A DNA stretch of 64,000 bases from Heliocidaris tuberculata. Lineage: Eukaryota > Echinodermata > Echinoidea > Camarodonta > Echinometridae. Position 1 is the stretch's first letter. Each line of letters opens with the position of its first letter. The stretch spans positions 6,334,441 through 6,398,440 of the forward strand of contig CM046847.1 of NCBI GenBank assembly GCA_025618425.1. Reading direction: 5' to 3'. This document shows, in pieces, positions 49,001 to 61,325 of this stretch. A program made the translations under genes and the position numbers. The notes beneath the pieces are model-generated. The model was not told where the DNA came from. It worked only from the letters and a program-made list of their open reading frames with translations, and ran no database searches.

Positions 49001-52000
49001 TCGACGTTCATCTACCGCCTTGTCGTGTACATACATAGGTGATAATTAAATACTCATTTTCGGGTATCGGTTATCTAATATTTTGACCCGGGTCCCGAGG
49101 CTCTCGGGCGGGACTCGGGTACCCGGTTTTTAGTCCCAGCCCTAACCTGCTGACATGTGCATTTTTGATAATCTGGAATTGGAGATTTAATCAGGTAAAA
49201 AGATATTAGTGCTGTTAAGATGAGCATGCAGTGTGGAAAAGTTTCCAAGTTGTATCTTGACAAACATTTAGATTTTTGTTTTTGTTGGTTGATTGGACTT
49301 AATCGTCTATGTTACAGACTTTTTGTGTGAAGACCTATTTATTGACTTTACAGGAAGAGGGTACTGTAAGAAAAATTCTATCCCAGTGATTACCATTTAA
49401 ATGTAATTTAAGGCTTTAGACACCACTCTCTATCTAATCAGTAACACATTTGTACAACATTGATTGCTTCTAAGTGTAAACATTATTTGAGACTGAATCG
49501 CTTTGTAAATCTGCACACTCTAGCTTCGGGGTTGCTGTAGAGTCGCTTACACCAGGCTCAACTGTTGCATTATGGGATATCATCATGCAAGACATCGTGA
49601 CCAATCACCTACCAGCTGTCATACATCAGACGACTCAGACTTCCATTGACCCGCCACCAAGCAAGAAGAAAAGGAAAGCTATCAAACGGGTGGCCGATGA
49701 AAACAGCGATGCCGTCGCACGATTTGAAGTTGCTGCATCAGTGCTCCACACGTTCCTTATGAATTCCAAGATGGTGGATGCTGCAGAGGTTGGACAGGTC
49801 AAAGGTCAAGTGCGGAAGCTCTTTGACACGATGGCAGATGATATGCTGAAGCCTCTGCTTGGAAACTTTTCACATGATTACCAGGTACAAATACACTTTC
49901 TCTCTTTATTTTGCCAACGCCACTAAAATCGGGGCTGGAGTCATTTATGGCATTGTTTGAATTTCAAGAAGAAGGGAATAGATATCAATTCCTTAACAAG
50001 TGGGAAACAGCCATGATCTAATTGTTCTCTCTGTCATCCAGATACATCTCTGATTTGCATATAAAGATTTAACAATGTTCAAAATTTTGTTTAAATGAGG
50101 GAAATGAATGAACAAACTTGTCGACACATACATGTATATAATTAAACTGAATGCTTGATAAATGAATGTTTCATGTAACTTTGTATTTTTCATTTTATTT
50201 CATTACATTGCAACTAATAAGTGCTGTTTATGAGAGTGTTGTATGGTGTCTTGAAAAAATGATGGATATTTACGGCTCTCTTTTGTATCTTCTTCTCTCA
50301 AACCTCAGAGTCTTGCATTCTCGACTCTTCTACTTTGCTATGGTTGGGGAGAGCTGCATTTGATGCTGAGACAACACACAAACCTCTTGGAGAACGTGCC
50401 CCTTCTGATGTTGAACACCCCTATGAAGAATGGAGATGTCCATTACCTCCATACCTATTCAGATACTTCTGATTGGCTGAGAGTAATGTCCCCTTCAGAT
50501 GCACAGGGTGTTGAAAAGTTGTGTTTCCTAAAAGTGAGTATAGATTTTTTTTCTTTTTATATAAACCTTAGAAGATATTTTCTAGGAGCAGCTCCTTCAA
50601 AAAAGGAAAAAATGGTTTAAATAGTTTATTATATATTGTTATGGTAAAATGATATTCCACGATTCTCCTCATTAGCATAGATGTGGATTTTGTCAGATCT
50701 ATTTTATGATGGTCAGATTTAAGGAAATGTCACTTTTTCACATTCCTTTAAAACAAGAAATCATCATTCAAAGAACTTGATGTCTTTATGATGGTATTTT
50801 ATTAGTATTTATGTACTTGTATGTATTGGTATGTTAATTGGTTATGATAGCTTCTGTTACCTATATTTAGATCTAAGGGAAAATTATTGAGTAATGAGTA
50901 CATTCATATTGTAATGTACCTGCTATCTTTGTTATATTTTCCTCCATGTGGAAAAAAATCAAATCAATTGTGAAAGACAATCTTACTTTTAACTATTTTC
51001 ATTTTCCCTGCCCTTGTCAAAGATATTCCCTTTTTTCTTCATACCTTTAAAGGTGATAGATTTTTTTTTTTCATTATGTATGCTTGAATTCAGGATAGAA
51101 TATATTTTCAATGTTTATTTGCAGCATCAGTTGCTGTGGCAACAAGGAAGATGTTTGGTTCTTCATGGTAATTTGGAGGAATCATCTATGCAGGAGAGTT
51201 TCAAGAGCTGCATCTCTCAGGCCCTGGAGCATACGGTGCTACTATCTGAGAGTAACTGCAGCAGATGGGATGGCTTGGTGAGAATTGCTTGTTTTTGTAC
51301 CTTTTTTTGAAAAAGATAACAGAACAAGGATGGTGTATAATGTATGGTTAACATGATATAAATGACATAATGATGGCAAAATTTCATTTAGGAGGTTGGA
51401 GTTTGGAAAAACATTTTTGAAGTGTAGCAAAGTCCAGTAACTGGAGGTTTTATATGTCAGCCCTTTCATGAAATAAATCAGTAAGCTCTGCAGCTAATTT
51501 TACCTGGTACTTACGCCCAATGCGCCCAATCTCGCATTTCATTGGCAGTATGATAAATCATTGTCATTGAAACTGCATGTGCCATATTTCATCATGATAA
51601 TGACTTTTAGCACCCTTGCAGTCCCAGCCTCTCTCCTTGGGTTTGGGTCAGAGTGGCAAATGTAGATTAATTTCTTTCAAAATTACGTTGGGATGTAGCT
51701 AAAATATTTAAGAATAATATTTCACACTTTCTAGTTTTGCAAGGTGGTATATCACTCTCTCTATTTTCTATTACTAGATTGGTCATGTGACACAGAGCAA
51801 CATCTACAGAGCCTTCCTGACTAGTCTCCTGCACCAGGCTTTAACTCTTCTACCATTCATGGATGAAAGCATGCACTCATCTGTGGCTAGCCTTGTGTGC
51901 CAGGCTGTTTGTGGATCAAGGCAGTCAGGTGATACCGATGAGTGTGATGCCTGTACAGCTAGGAGTGTAGCACTGGGTTTCCTGGATTCAGAAGCCTGTA

Positions 52001-53801
52001 GGGAGTCTAGACCAATGCAGAATGCTGTAGTGAAAGTTGTGGCAGACAGTCTGAAGAAACTGAACAGATCATTGTAAGAACAAAAAAAAAGAAAAGAAAA
52101 AAGAAGAGACATTTCTTTAGCCTGAAAGTTCTAGATGGCTTCATATAAGGTTGAGAGCTCCGTAGAATATGTTTTTCCAAAGGATCCGTAATGTTTATTT
52201 ACCCAGGATTTACTACCCCTAGTATTTATGTGAACTGAATTATCTGTTGGCTTTGATTATTAAAAACAAAGAAACAAAACATAATTACATGTACATGCAC
52301 ATAACTCAAATTGTGGGATAATAGTTTGATAAAAGACATGCTGTGTGTCATGGTGTGGAATGTATGGTTAACATGATATAAAATGACATAATGATGGCAA
52401 AATTTCATTTGGGGGTGGGAGTTGAAAAAACATCACTTTTTGTTCCAGTTAAATGAATTGATGAAGTATTGAATTAATATTGTATATTCTTGTTATTGAA
52501 CTTTTTACACAATAAAAAGTACTGTCACAAAGGATGGAGAGAAAGGAGTTCATTCCAAACCAATGAAACAATCTAAGGAGAAAAGACGTTCCAAGATCAA
52601 CCAAACTTCTTCAGTGGAGGACAATTTGAGTGCAGGATTTTATCATATTGAGGTAAGATTCGTAGGTTTTTGATACTTGGAAGAGGATGAATATTTTTGT
52701 AGAAAATAGTATTTTGTATAAATAAGTTGGAGTGGGAAATACAATCATGGTATTTTACTCCTTAATAGATCTAATAAATTTCATGGAATGTGAGTCTAAG
52801 TTTGCAATTGATGGGTCTTAAAAGAATAGGTATACCATTCAAAAGCCTAAAAAAATCCTCACAGTGCCTTAACTATAAAAAGGCCAGAGGATGAATCATA
52901 GCAGTACAAATTAAAAAAAATAAATTATCCTCAATATTCTTCCATTTATTGATAGGTTCTGAGATGGGGTCAGGTGTTGAATAATCACTGCAGTACAAAT
53001 TACAAAGGAAAATGTTATCGCTAATATTCGTTCATTTTTTCATAGATTCTCAGACATCTTCCCCTCTTGCACCTGTCCGCCAGCAACCAAGTGCAATGCA
53101 TGCTGGGATTGGTGTCGTTGGATACTCAGACTGTGAGCTGTTTGGATACGATGTCATCAACTGGAAGATACCCATCATGTGACCTTGTAGAGCTCTCTAC
53201 GGAGATCAGGAGGCTGCTGACGGCCATCTTGAAAGGTGTTCAGGGTGATGACGTCATGAAGAATAAAGAGTTGACTACTTGGTTCTCCTCTTTCTTATGT
53301 GAACTTGGAAATTTTCTCCAGCAGGTGAGAAATCTAGAGTGAGGTGATCTAAATTATGAGCACTTCTGTCTGATGTTGCTTACAATGATGTTGTCATGTT
53401 TTCTCTTAAATACCTTTCAAATAGAAATACGTCAATTGAATTTGCAGGTCAACACAAAATATTTATGTTAGAGGTGTTATAAATAAAATTTTACTTCAAA
53501 TAATTGTTCAGTGCTCCTCTTTCAGCTGTGTGGATATGTGGATATCCTCTTGGAATAACATTCGCATGTCTAACAAACTGCTTCCAAGATATAACTCCTA
53601 CTTTTTTTTATTAATGCAATTCTCATTCAGGATGATTCAAAACTTGCAACTGCACTTGAGTACAAGGATGTCTCTGAAGGGCTCATTTCTATGTGGCTCA
53701 AGAAGGCAACGTGGACAGGAAGTTCAGTTTCGTTGTTTAAAGAGTATCTTAAATCGGTAAGAATGGATGGATAACAAGATGATGGAGAAGGGAAAAGATA
53801 G

Positions 53802-53842
<41 letters not shown>

Positions 53843-53919
53843 GTGATGATGGTGATGGTGACGACGGTGATGATGACTATGATGATGGTGATGATGACGA
53901 TGGTGATGGTGATGATGAA

Positions 53920-53968
<49 letters not shown>

Positions 53969-56900
53969 GTGATGGTAGTGATGATGGTGATGATGGTGAT
54001 GATGATGATGATGATGGTGATGATGGTGATAGTGGTAGTGATGGTTTTGGTGATGGTTTTAATGATGATTATAATGATATTTTTCTTGTCACAGTTCCAA
54101 CAACAAATAGTAAAGTGCCTTCATAAACTGAAACCTTCCAAGAAACCAGCCTTGTTGCCAGGGGTTTCATCAGTGCTCTCCATTGGAGTCACTCTTCTAA
54201 ACCAATGTGCCCTGGCTTGCAGGCACAAAACACCTGGGACAGAGTCTAAGGAACTGCTTGTACTCGCCAGTGATGTCCGTTCGTCAGTGTTTCAACTTTT
54301 GGGACAGATTCTGGCCTCTATGAGCAAACATGCTCGAAACCATCAGGTAACAGTTACACAACAAAATGTACTAAGCACAAGGGATGTACAACATGTTTAG
54401 ATCATTTTACAACGTTTCTTTTTTAAAACTGCCTCTGAAAAGATTTGATTTGTGATATGCTGCATGCTGCATCAGTTTCAATATGGTGATGTTTGTTACT
54501 TATTCTTGTATGGTAAAATATGAAAGTATGAGTTTTGAGGAAAGCTGAAAATCAAGAATTTTGGTAGATCTTATATCTTCAATGTAACAAGTTTAGATCC
54601 AAGCTTTGTATTGACATTGGAAGGGTAGTTCGTGATTTAAAATGAAACATGCAGGGAAGTAACTTTACAATGTTTTGCATTTGAGACTTTCTTTGGTCTT
54701 ACTTCTGATTAAATGAATTCATCGTGTGAATTTCTGAACTTTTTGCTTGCTTAAGTGATAATATCACTTTCAACTATGTGGATGATGTATGGACTTAAAT
54801 TTATTGCATAGGTGTATTAAAAGAGAATGTGCTTTTCTCAAAATGTACTCGAAGTTGTCTGCAAACTGTTTCTTGCCCTTCTGCCAGGCATGCAACAAAT
54901 TATATAACAGAGATTGTTTCCTCAACTCTCCTTGATGCTTGATAGATGAAAGACGTGTTGAGGTCAGCTAGAACGTTGCTAGCCAGCCTCGATTCTACCC
55001 AGAAACCAAACCGACAAGGCAAAGAGGAAGGAGAGGAATCAAGCGATCAGTTGGATCCAAACAGCTCCAACAGTCCTTACTTCACCACCTGTTACAAGAG
55101 GGCGCTGTCTGTCTTCTTGGCTGATCTAAAGACTGATGACTCTGATGATGCCTTAATGGTGTCATGTCTGGAATATCTTGCTACTCACTGCAGCATAATT
55201 AGGAACCCACAAGAATCCAAGGCTGTGTGGAGCCAGCTACATGCCACTCTTGACAGATCCACAAGAAAAGGCAAGTCCTACAAATATTTTGCACCGAAAA
55301 ATAGAATTGTCAGAGAATAAAACAAAATACAAATGGATGTTATAGTACAAGTAAATACATTTCTTGAAAATGTAAAAAAGCTGATTAGTAAATATATAAA
55401 GAATAGGGTCAGTGAAACAACTGTATAAATACTTAGTCCTGTGTGTGCTTGTCTTTATGTTGTTTTTTTTTCTCTGTGGTTATTTGCTAGATATTGTATG
55501 TACTGATATATTACTTGTTCCAACAACACCATAATACATGGAAGTCAGGATTGTATAGACTTTTTGAACCATTATTTGAAATAATTTGTGAATAAAGTTT
55601 TCAGGGTTTACACCTTGTATTTTTTTAAAGGATTTAACTGCCGGAAAGAGGGCTTTATAAAGGATTCTCATTTGAAATATCTTTCAGACTATTCCTCTTG
55701 AAATGTAAATTAACTACTGGAACTCAAGAATATGCTAATGATTATCATCTGTGTTGATGTGTCTTAGCAGGTCATTCCTCTATAAGACAGCAGTTGGAGG
55801 GACTTCTCATCATCACTCTAGGTATCATGGAAGTGGATGACCTTAGTTCAATGCTTCAACAGATGCTCTCCCACTTGGTATGATCTAGTTTTGTTTCTCC
55901 TGAAAATGAAAGAAAGTTACTCAAAAGAGAAATGAAGACATTGATAGACCCGAAGAGTTTCAACAAGTGCACTTTCACAAAATTGGCTTTTGCTCACTCA
56001 GGTGTAAAATATTGTGAGATATTTTGGTGTCATTTGATAGAAGGGACCCTAAGCTATCCACAGGTTTGAAAATTTCCTACACATATTTTGAAATATTTGT
56101 TTGGGGAGAATTTTTCCAACTGTTAATTTTTTTCTGGGACGCACTGTAGATACTCCCTTCATTGGTTGATAATTATCATGTCAATTATCTTGATAAAAGT
56201 AAGGATGTTTGTTTTTTCTTTTCCTCTTTGATTGGTGTGTACTCCAGACATTAGGAGATGTCAATGTGAATGTTATAGGTTTGTTACAAGCATGGCAACT
56301 TCTGCCCATGGCAACGCTCTCTAATGAAAGTTACATGGTCGTCATTGAGACACTCCCTCAGGTGAGAGTTTCATCCTTTAATCCCCTTTTGATGGTATAA
56401 TTTACATTGAAGGAATTTAGTTATCTCTTTAATTAATACAATGATTTTTGTTGTACATTTAACTTCTTTATTAACCCTTTCAAGACAATTGACCACATTT
56501 TGTGGTTTGGCTCAATAACTTTTGATCCAGAGCTCTAAAAAATATACCAGATGCACGAGTAGAAAGAGCAAAATTTTCTGCACACACTATGTCCATTTTT
56601 ATTGCATGACCATATTGTGTTTGATGCCAGGAATTTTAAAAACAAGAATAAGCTTTGAGATCGTTAAATTGGCAACACATTGAGAGGTTTAAAATCATTG
56701 TTTTTCATCAAAATTGGCAATTTTTCAACTTTTCAACAAAATTTTTAACCATGAATATTGTTTTAAAAAACATCATACCTTATTAGAACCATGTAGCACT
56801 AAAAGAAATATAATATTATTGCCAATTTGAAGAACAAAATATGATCAATTTAGCCCTTAGATAATTCCTGTCCTGAAAGGGTTAAAAGCCATGGACAGTA

Positions 56901-59900
56901 ATAGCAAGTGTCTTAGATGATATCCATTTTGATCCTGTTTCCTTTGGGATAAGCTGTTTACCCCTAAATCCTATCCAAATCTGTGTGAGGAGTAACAAAA
57001 ATATAAAAGAAACCAATAGCTTCTTTATATGATCTTGTTCAATGTAGCTTCAAGCTTTCATTTTCAAAGAGCAGAAAGGAATATAGGGCACTTTCCCATC
57101 AGGGCCCTGTTTCATAAAACTTATTATCAGTAACAACTGCTACATTTCTATGACAAATTTGGTCTCAGCCAATCAGATGCAAGGATTTCAGTAGGTTATA
57201 ACAGTTATTGAAACTTGTTATTGATAACAAGTTTTATGAAACAGGGCCAAGATGTTTGGAGAGAATAGAAATCATAAAGAGAGGAATGACATGTCAGGCT
57301 CAGTGATTGTGACAATCAATTTTTGTTGTTGTTGTTTTGTTTAAATCTCTATTGTTTCCAATTCCTGCAACTAAAGGCCACTGCACACCTTACGATCGGT
57401 CTGCGATTCGATTTCAGAAGAAAATGTAATATCATTTGACAAATCATTTAAAAACGAAAAATATTTTTGATTGAGGGTCTGAATAGTCATACAGATAGTA
57501 AAATTGATAATACGGCCTTTGCTGAGTTTTCTGGTTGGTGGAATGGCCAAATCGCCTCCGAGACATAGTGATGTCACAAAAATCGTACGACTGCCTACGA
57601 TTTGAAACTAATTTTGCCCATATTCCCAGTAGAAAGCTGCCAGCTGACCAAAACCCTATGTTTAGTATTCATATTACTTTTCAGAGCCTGAATAGGGTAG
57701 ATTTCATTTGTTAAAATGCCAATATTTAATGCCATAGCGATTTATTTCACAAATCGGATCGCAGACTGATCGTAAGGTGTGCGGTGGCCTTGAGTAACAT
57801 TTTTGTCACCCATCTCTCACCCTGTACCATGTAAAGGTCCTGAAGCAATGTCGAACACTCCTTCATGGAACTGTCCAAAAGCAGCCTCTAGAGGACGCTC
57901 TAGTAGTTACCATCTTGATGGCGGTCGCCAAATTTATCTCACAGGGAAAGGTATGTTACCGCTCAAATTCTCAATATCTTTCAAAATCATCACTGAAGTA
58001 AGATACGAATATGATAATGAAAATGTAAGATTGGAGCTGGAAGATACAAGTATACTTGGACATATGGCATAGCACACAAGCCAGTGTAAAAATTGGAATT
58101 TATATTCATGAGGGTTACATTTTAGTGAAGCTATAATATTATTGTGGAGAAAAATATATGCATTACCAGTTACTGACAGAAATTTATTTACAATGGTGGC
58201 TCTTTGAAGATTTTTTTGAGTAAGTTGGCCTCACCTTTGTCTACTTTTTGTTTTGTGTTACAATCCTTGAAAAATCCAGCAAGTCATTCGATCATAGTTA
58301 TTGAAATTACTCTCCATTTTAATAGAATCCTACCTTACCTATATAAAATGGTTCAAATGAATATGGTGATCTCTAAAAGGCAACATCATTTGTATTGCAA
58401 ATGAAGATAAATGGACAGAGAGTTCATAACTTTAGAAAAACATTCAAAGAGTTTTGCAGCTTTGTACATTTGTATTGTTTCAGAATATTACTGCTTTCCT
58501 CACTTTGTTCTTATCTTGAAAGGACTTTGTGTCTGCCGAGCATGCGATGCCCACAATGCATCTCTGTCTAATGGTTCCATGGAACGACATCCAAGCATCC
58601 AGTTTCCCATCATGCTTTGCAGCTGTGTTCCGCATCCTCAACGATCTTCTGATGTGTTTCCCGGGGTCTGTTCTCAAAGCAGTGTCGGCCTATATCAGCT
58701 GTGTTAATCATATCCTTTTAGCTTTAGATTAAGAGAATGATTACATCAGTTACATTAACTCTTGCCAGCTATGTTATAATAACCAAAATTAATTTGGTAT
58801 TTATCCAGCCTGACAATCCCTTATTGCAGAAAGCTAGTTTTCTCTTTTAAAAATTACAAGCTGTTTAAAAAAAAAGTGTTGCTGTTGGTTTGTAAGCCCA
58901 GAAATATAAGAATATTTGTGATATTCATTGGGCAGGAGAGCAGGGATCTACCCTCTGCCCCAACAGAAATACTTGTACAGTACTAAACAATTAAATTATT
59001 TATCACTTTATGAAGGCTTGCACCAGCATAGCTAAGAAATAATAGTTCATTAGTTCATGTTATCTTCAGAAGGGAAAGTCCACCCTGATATCAACTTGGT
59101 TTTAAAAGAAGCAGAAAAATTAAAGAAACAGATCAGTGAAATTTTGAGCAAAATCCAATAAGAAAAAAGAAAGTTGTAATCAATCAAACACAAATTGGCA
59201 ACTCCGTGACGTAGCTTGCAAGCTCGTCTCCCATTTGCCCTGTACTGAAAAAATCATAAATTTCCATTTTCTCTCTAAAAAGTGTTTTATCATACATGCA
59301 CCCTAGATATAATCATTTGACTTATGCATTTACACAAAACCTGTATGATACAAATCTATTCCGTTATCAAACACAAAGAAAATGAAAATTTATTAATTTT
59401 TGTGTATGGAGCAAATGGGAGATAAGCTCGCAAAATATGTCACGGAGTTGCCAACTTGTGTTTGATTGATTACAACTTATGATTCATAACTTTCTTTTTT
59501 TTTTGCTCAAAATTTCATTGATCTGTTTCTTTAATTTTTCTGCTTCTTTTAAAACCAACTTAATATCAGGGTGGACTTTTCCTTTTCAAAGCAATTGCAC
59601 TGGTTGCAGTAAAGCACCTATTTATGTGATTGTATGATCCTTGACTCTTCCATCACATTTATTATCTGCATTGGTGGAGAGATGTTCACAGCAGACGGCT
59701 GAGACAATGAGAGTCACTGATCAACAACTCGTTGCTTGTGCTGAAAACATGCAGAGGTAGGCAAAGAAGTTTTGTAATCTGTTGAACCATGTCAGGAAGT
59801 GTTATTGGAACACAAATACAAGTGAAAAATTCTACTGCTGCATCCAAACTCTCAAACTGAGATCAATAGAATGGGGGGGGGGGGGGGGGGGGGGGGGCGG

Positions 59901-61325
59901 GGGAAGAAACCCATAAAAGAAAAAAAAAAAAGAAGAATACAACATTACCTTTACTGTGTATTAGAAGCATTAAAAATGCATGCATGCAAGAAAAAAAAAA
60001 AATCCATGACACACAAATACCAATCCTTGTCTTTTTTTTGTGCACAGATTGTTATCTCTGATAGCTTCATTGAAGGGTGACATGTCTCAGTATGGGATCT
60101 ACCTCATAGCAGACTATATCAGTGGATTACAGAAGACAACTCTACCCTCACAGGTCAAGGTAAGGTCAACTTTACAACTTCAGTGCATGAATCACAGGTA
60201 ATCCATGATCTACTGCTAATAGAGTTACACTATCTTTAACCCTATCACACCCAAACTGCCTCATCTCTCCCATCTGATATGCTCCAAAATGCCCCATAGT
60301 GTTTGTGCATTGTAACCTTCTGTAGCAGAAAAAGTATGGGGTTTGCATGCATTGTCTTTTGGAATCTCCAGTTTGCTTCTCTTCTGAAAATTGTATTAAT
60401 GTGGATTATTTGAAATAATGTGAAATAGTATGCAATGTACATGTATTTCATCCTCCATTTGTTAGAGGCCAAGTCCACATTAATATCAAGTTGATTTGAA
60501 TATATAGAGTAAAATTAAACAAGCATAACAGTGAAAATTTTATTGAAATCGGATGTAAGATAAGAAAGTTACGGCATTTTGAAGTTTTGCGTTATTTCTT
60601 GAAACTGTGATATGCATAACATGGGCGGTATGCAAATGAGTGAACCGATGATGTCACACACTCACTTTTCCTTATGTATTTTACTATATGAAATATCATA
60701 TATTTCAATTTTTTGCTTCAATAATATAAAACATAGTTTGACTCCTTATGGAACATGTAAAAATCATATTTACTGTGACTTATTTTGATACAAGCGAGAG
60801 ATTCTTTATTATGACATCCATAAAAATTGAAATATTTGAAATTAGTGTGGACTTGGCCTTTAAGGTAGGCCCAATACAAAATCTGTACTCTAGATAATAC
60901 TTAAAATTCAAATAGCACCATTTCCAATGTAAAATGTATAAATACCACTTGTGGAATAATCTTACCCCAGTTATTGGATTCCTCTTTTTTTGTGTGTGTG
61001 TTTTGGTAGCTTCATATGAATCAGTGAGGAGAATAAAGATGATGATCACTTCTTGTGTAGCGCTGGTATCCGCCTCTGCAGGGCGCTCATGGAGATTACT
61101 CTAATACGTTTCTTCTCAGTTCTTCATTTCTCACCCTCTTAATCTCTCTCTCTCTCCATCTCTCCTCAGACACCTCTGGTAGGTGGAGTCTACAAGATAG
61201 TCGACGTCTGTGATGAAAAGACCCTCTCTCTTCTCAATGTTACTCTACCTGTCACTCTCAAAGAAGTCTTCCGTTCCTTCTACGCCGACTACAAGAAACA
61301 TCACAAGTTCACTGGCCATGTGTAG
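38740..61325 (+). CDS. URB2: URB2 ribosome biogenesis protein (complete, 28 exons)
   Basis: Exons: 38740-38758, 40200-40350, 40873-40999, 41461-41577, 42016-42165, 43196-43341, 43846-43963, 44501-44565, 44950-45112, 45529-45608, 46264-46501, 46978-47069, 49524-49884, 50309-50533, 51125-51277, 51778-52073, 52520-52652, 53046-53324, 53631-53756, 54095-54346, 54946-55270, 55771-55877, 56248-56361, 57837-57950, 58523-58702, 59680-59756, 60048-60159 and 61170-61325. All phases match, giving 1491 residues (human about 1524). URB2/Npa2 works in the nucleolus on early 60S subunit assembly. The N-terminus MAAYYAG, then RVKLARFGWMSNQCFLPNKH and QVLLDW is the conserved URB2 start; the C-terminal GGVYKIVD...FRSFYADYKKHHK matches the Urb2 domain. 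PPPSKKKRKAIKR (exon 13) is a likely nuclear localisation signal. Helical-repeat-like, Leu-rich throughout. Oddities: a GC-AG intron after 55270 and a weak donor after 58702. Confidence 0.95.
42215..42505 (-). mobile_element. tRNA-derived SINE in URB2 intron 5
   Basis: On the - strand it has a B-box-like GGTTCGAATCTCAG (about 42453-42440), a body with GTGAAATGGGTACCTGGCAG, and a 3' end GCGCTATACAAGAATGGTC followed by TATTATTATT. Gene-like frames here come from the SINE. A relic of the same family is at 51617-51690. Confidence 0.8.
42869..43086. mobile_element. MITE, AAGTCCAAG family, copy 3
   Basis: Starts CATACCTGCAAGTCCAAG and ends CTTGGACATGCCTGTAT, an inverted pair. Interior CTAAGATTTTAGTA and GATACCCTCCTA match copies 1 and 2 in the sulfotransferase region. 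In URB2 intron 5. Confidence 0.75.
45977..46012. repeat. (AT)n microsatellite and T/GT runs
   Basis: About 17 AT units followed by T10 and GT units, in URB2 intron 10. Confidence 0.95.
47090..47240 (+). mobile_element. Degraded tRNA-like SINE in URB2 intron 12
   Basis: Has a B-box-like GGTTCAAGCCTC (about 47131) and the SINE-body words CATTTGGCAAGACATCATTAATCC. Ends are uncertain. It sits about 40 bp left of the hAT insertion. Confidence 0.45.
47272..49152. mobile_element. Non-autonomous hAT element, 1865 bp, in URB2 intron 12
   Basis: Body 47280-49144 begins TAGGGGTGGGAG and ends TCCCAGCCCTA, an inverted pair. It is flanked by the identical 8-mer ACCTGCTG (47272-47279, 49145-49152), diagnostic of hAT insertion. 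Subterminal regions repeat CGGGT/ACCCG words (left about 47295-47370, right about 49060-49125). The interior has a CAT-rich tract (about 48075-48220) and (AAC)n (about 47466-47495). No transposase frame, so it was mobilised in trans. Confidence 0.92.
51617..51690 (-). mobile_element. SINE relic in URB2 intron 15
   Basis: GGTCAGAGTGGCAAATGTAG and ATTAATTTCTTTC match the central body of the SINE at 42215-42505 (GGAGAGTGGCAAATGTGGAT), in the same orientation. Fragment only. Confidence 0.6.
53795..54080. repeat. (GAT)n/(GGT)n minisatellite filling URB2 intron 19
   Basis: Nearly the whole 338-bp intron between 53756 and 54095 is GAT triplets with GGT and GAC interruptions, ending about 15 bp before the pyrimidine-rich acceptor. 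The poly-Asp and poly-Met frames it makes are not coding: reading on from exon 19 meets a TAA at once. Confidence 0.95.
57102..57248. mobile_element. Palindromic MITE (GGGCCCTGTTTCATAAAACTT)
   Basis: Termini GGGCCCTGTTTCATAAAACT and AGTTTTATGAAACAGGGCC are inverted copies. The interior CAGCCAATCAGATGCAAGG parallels GAGCCAATCAAAATCCAG in the element at 10889-11045, so the two are related. 147 bp, in URB2 intron 23. Confidence 0.85.
57374..57791. mobile_element. Palindromic MITE (AAGGCCACTGCACACC termini)
   Basis: The left end AAGGCCACTGCACACCTTAC, then GATCGGTCTGCGAT, is mirrored at the right end by ATCGCAGACTGATC and GTAAGGTGTGCGGTGGCCTT. 418 bp, no coding capacity. Its right end is 45 bp from the exon 24 acceptor of URB2. 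Confidence 0.88.
59070..59585. mobile_element. Long-armed hairpin MITE in URB2 intron 25-26
   Basis: Left arm (about 59070-59225) starts GAAGGGAAAGTCCACCCTGA. The right arm (about 59400-59585) is its near-perfect reverse complement, ending TCAGGGTGGACTTTTCCTTT. Arms of roughly 160-180 bp include GCAACTCCGTGACGTAGCTT and its mirror. The loop is about 170 bp. Confidence 0.88.
59872..59902. repeat. G-run
   Basis: About 24 uninterrupted G, one C, then more G. Simple sequence that could form a G-quadruplex on the + strand, in URB2 intron 26. Confidence 0.9.
60466..60864. mobile_element. MITE (AGGCCAAGTCCACA termini) in URB2 intron 27
   Basis: Left AGGCCAAGTCCACATTAATA and right ATTAGTGTGGACTTGGCCTT are inverted copies. 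The interior has GAAATCGGATGTAAGATAAGAAAG, a phrase shared with the element at about 28370. Confidence 0.8.

Noticed and set aside
53767..54126. Asp-rich acidic protein of 119 codons
   Set aside because: It is the GAT repeat of a URB2 intron. The frame starts after an in-frame stop from exon 19 and has no conserved sequence outside the repeat.
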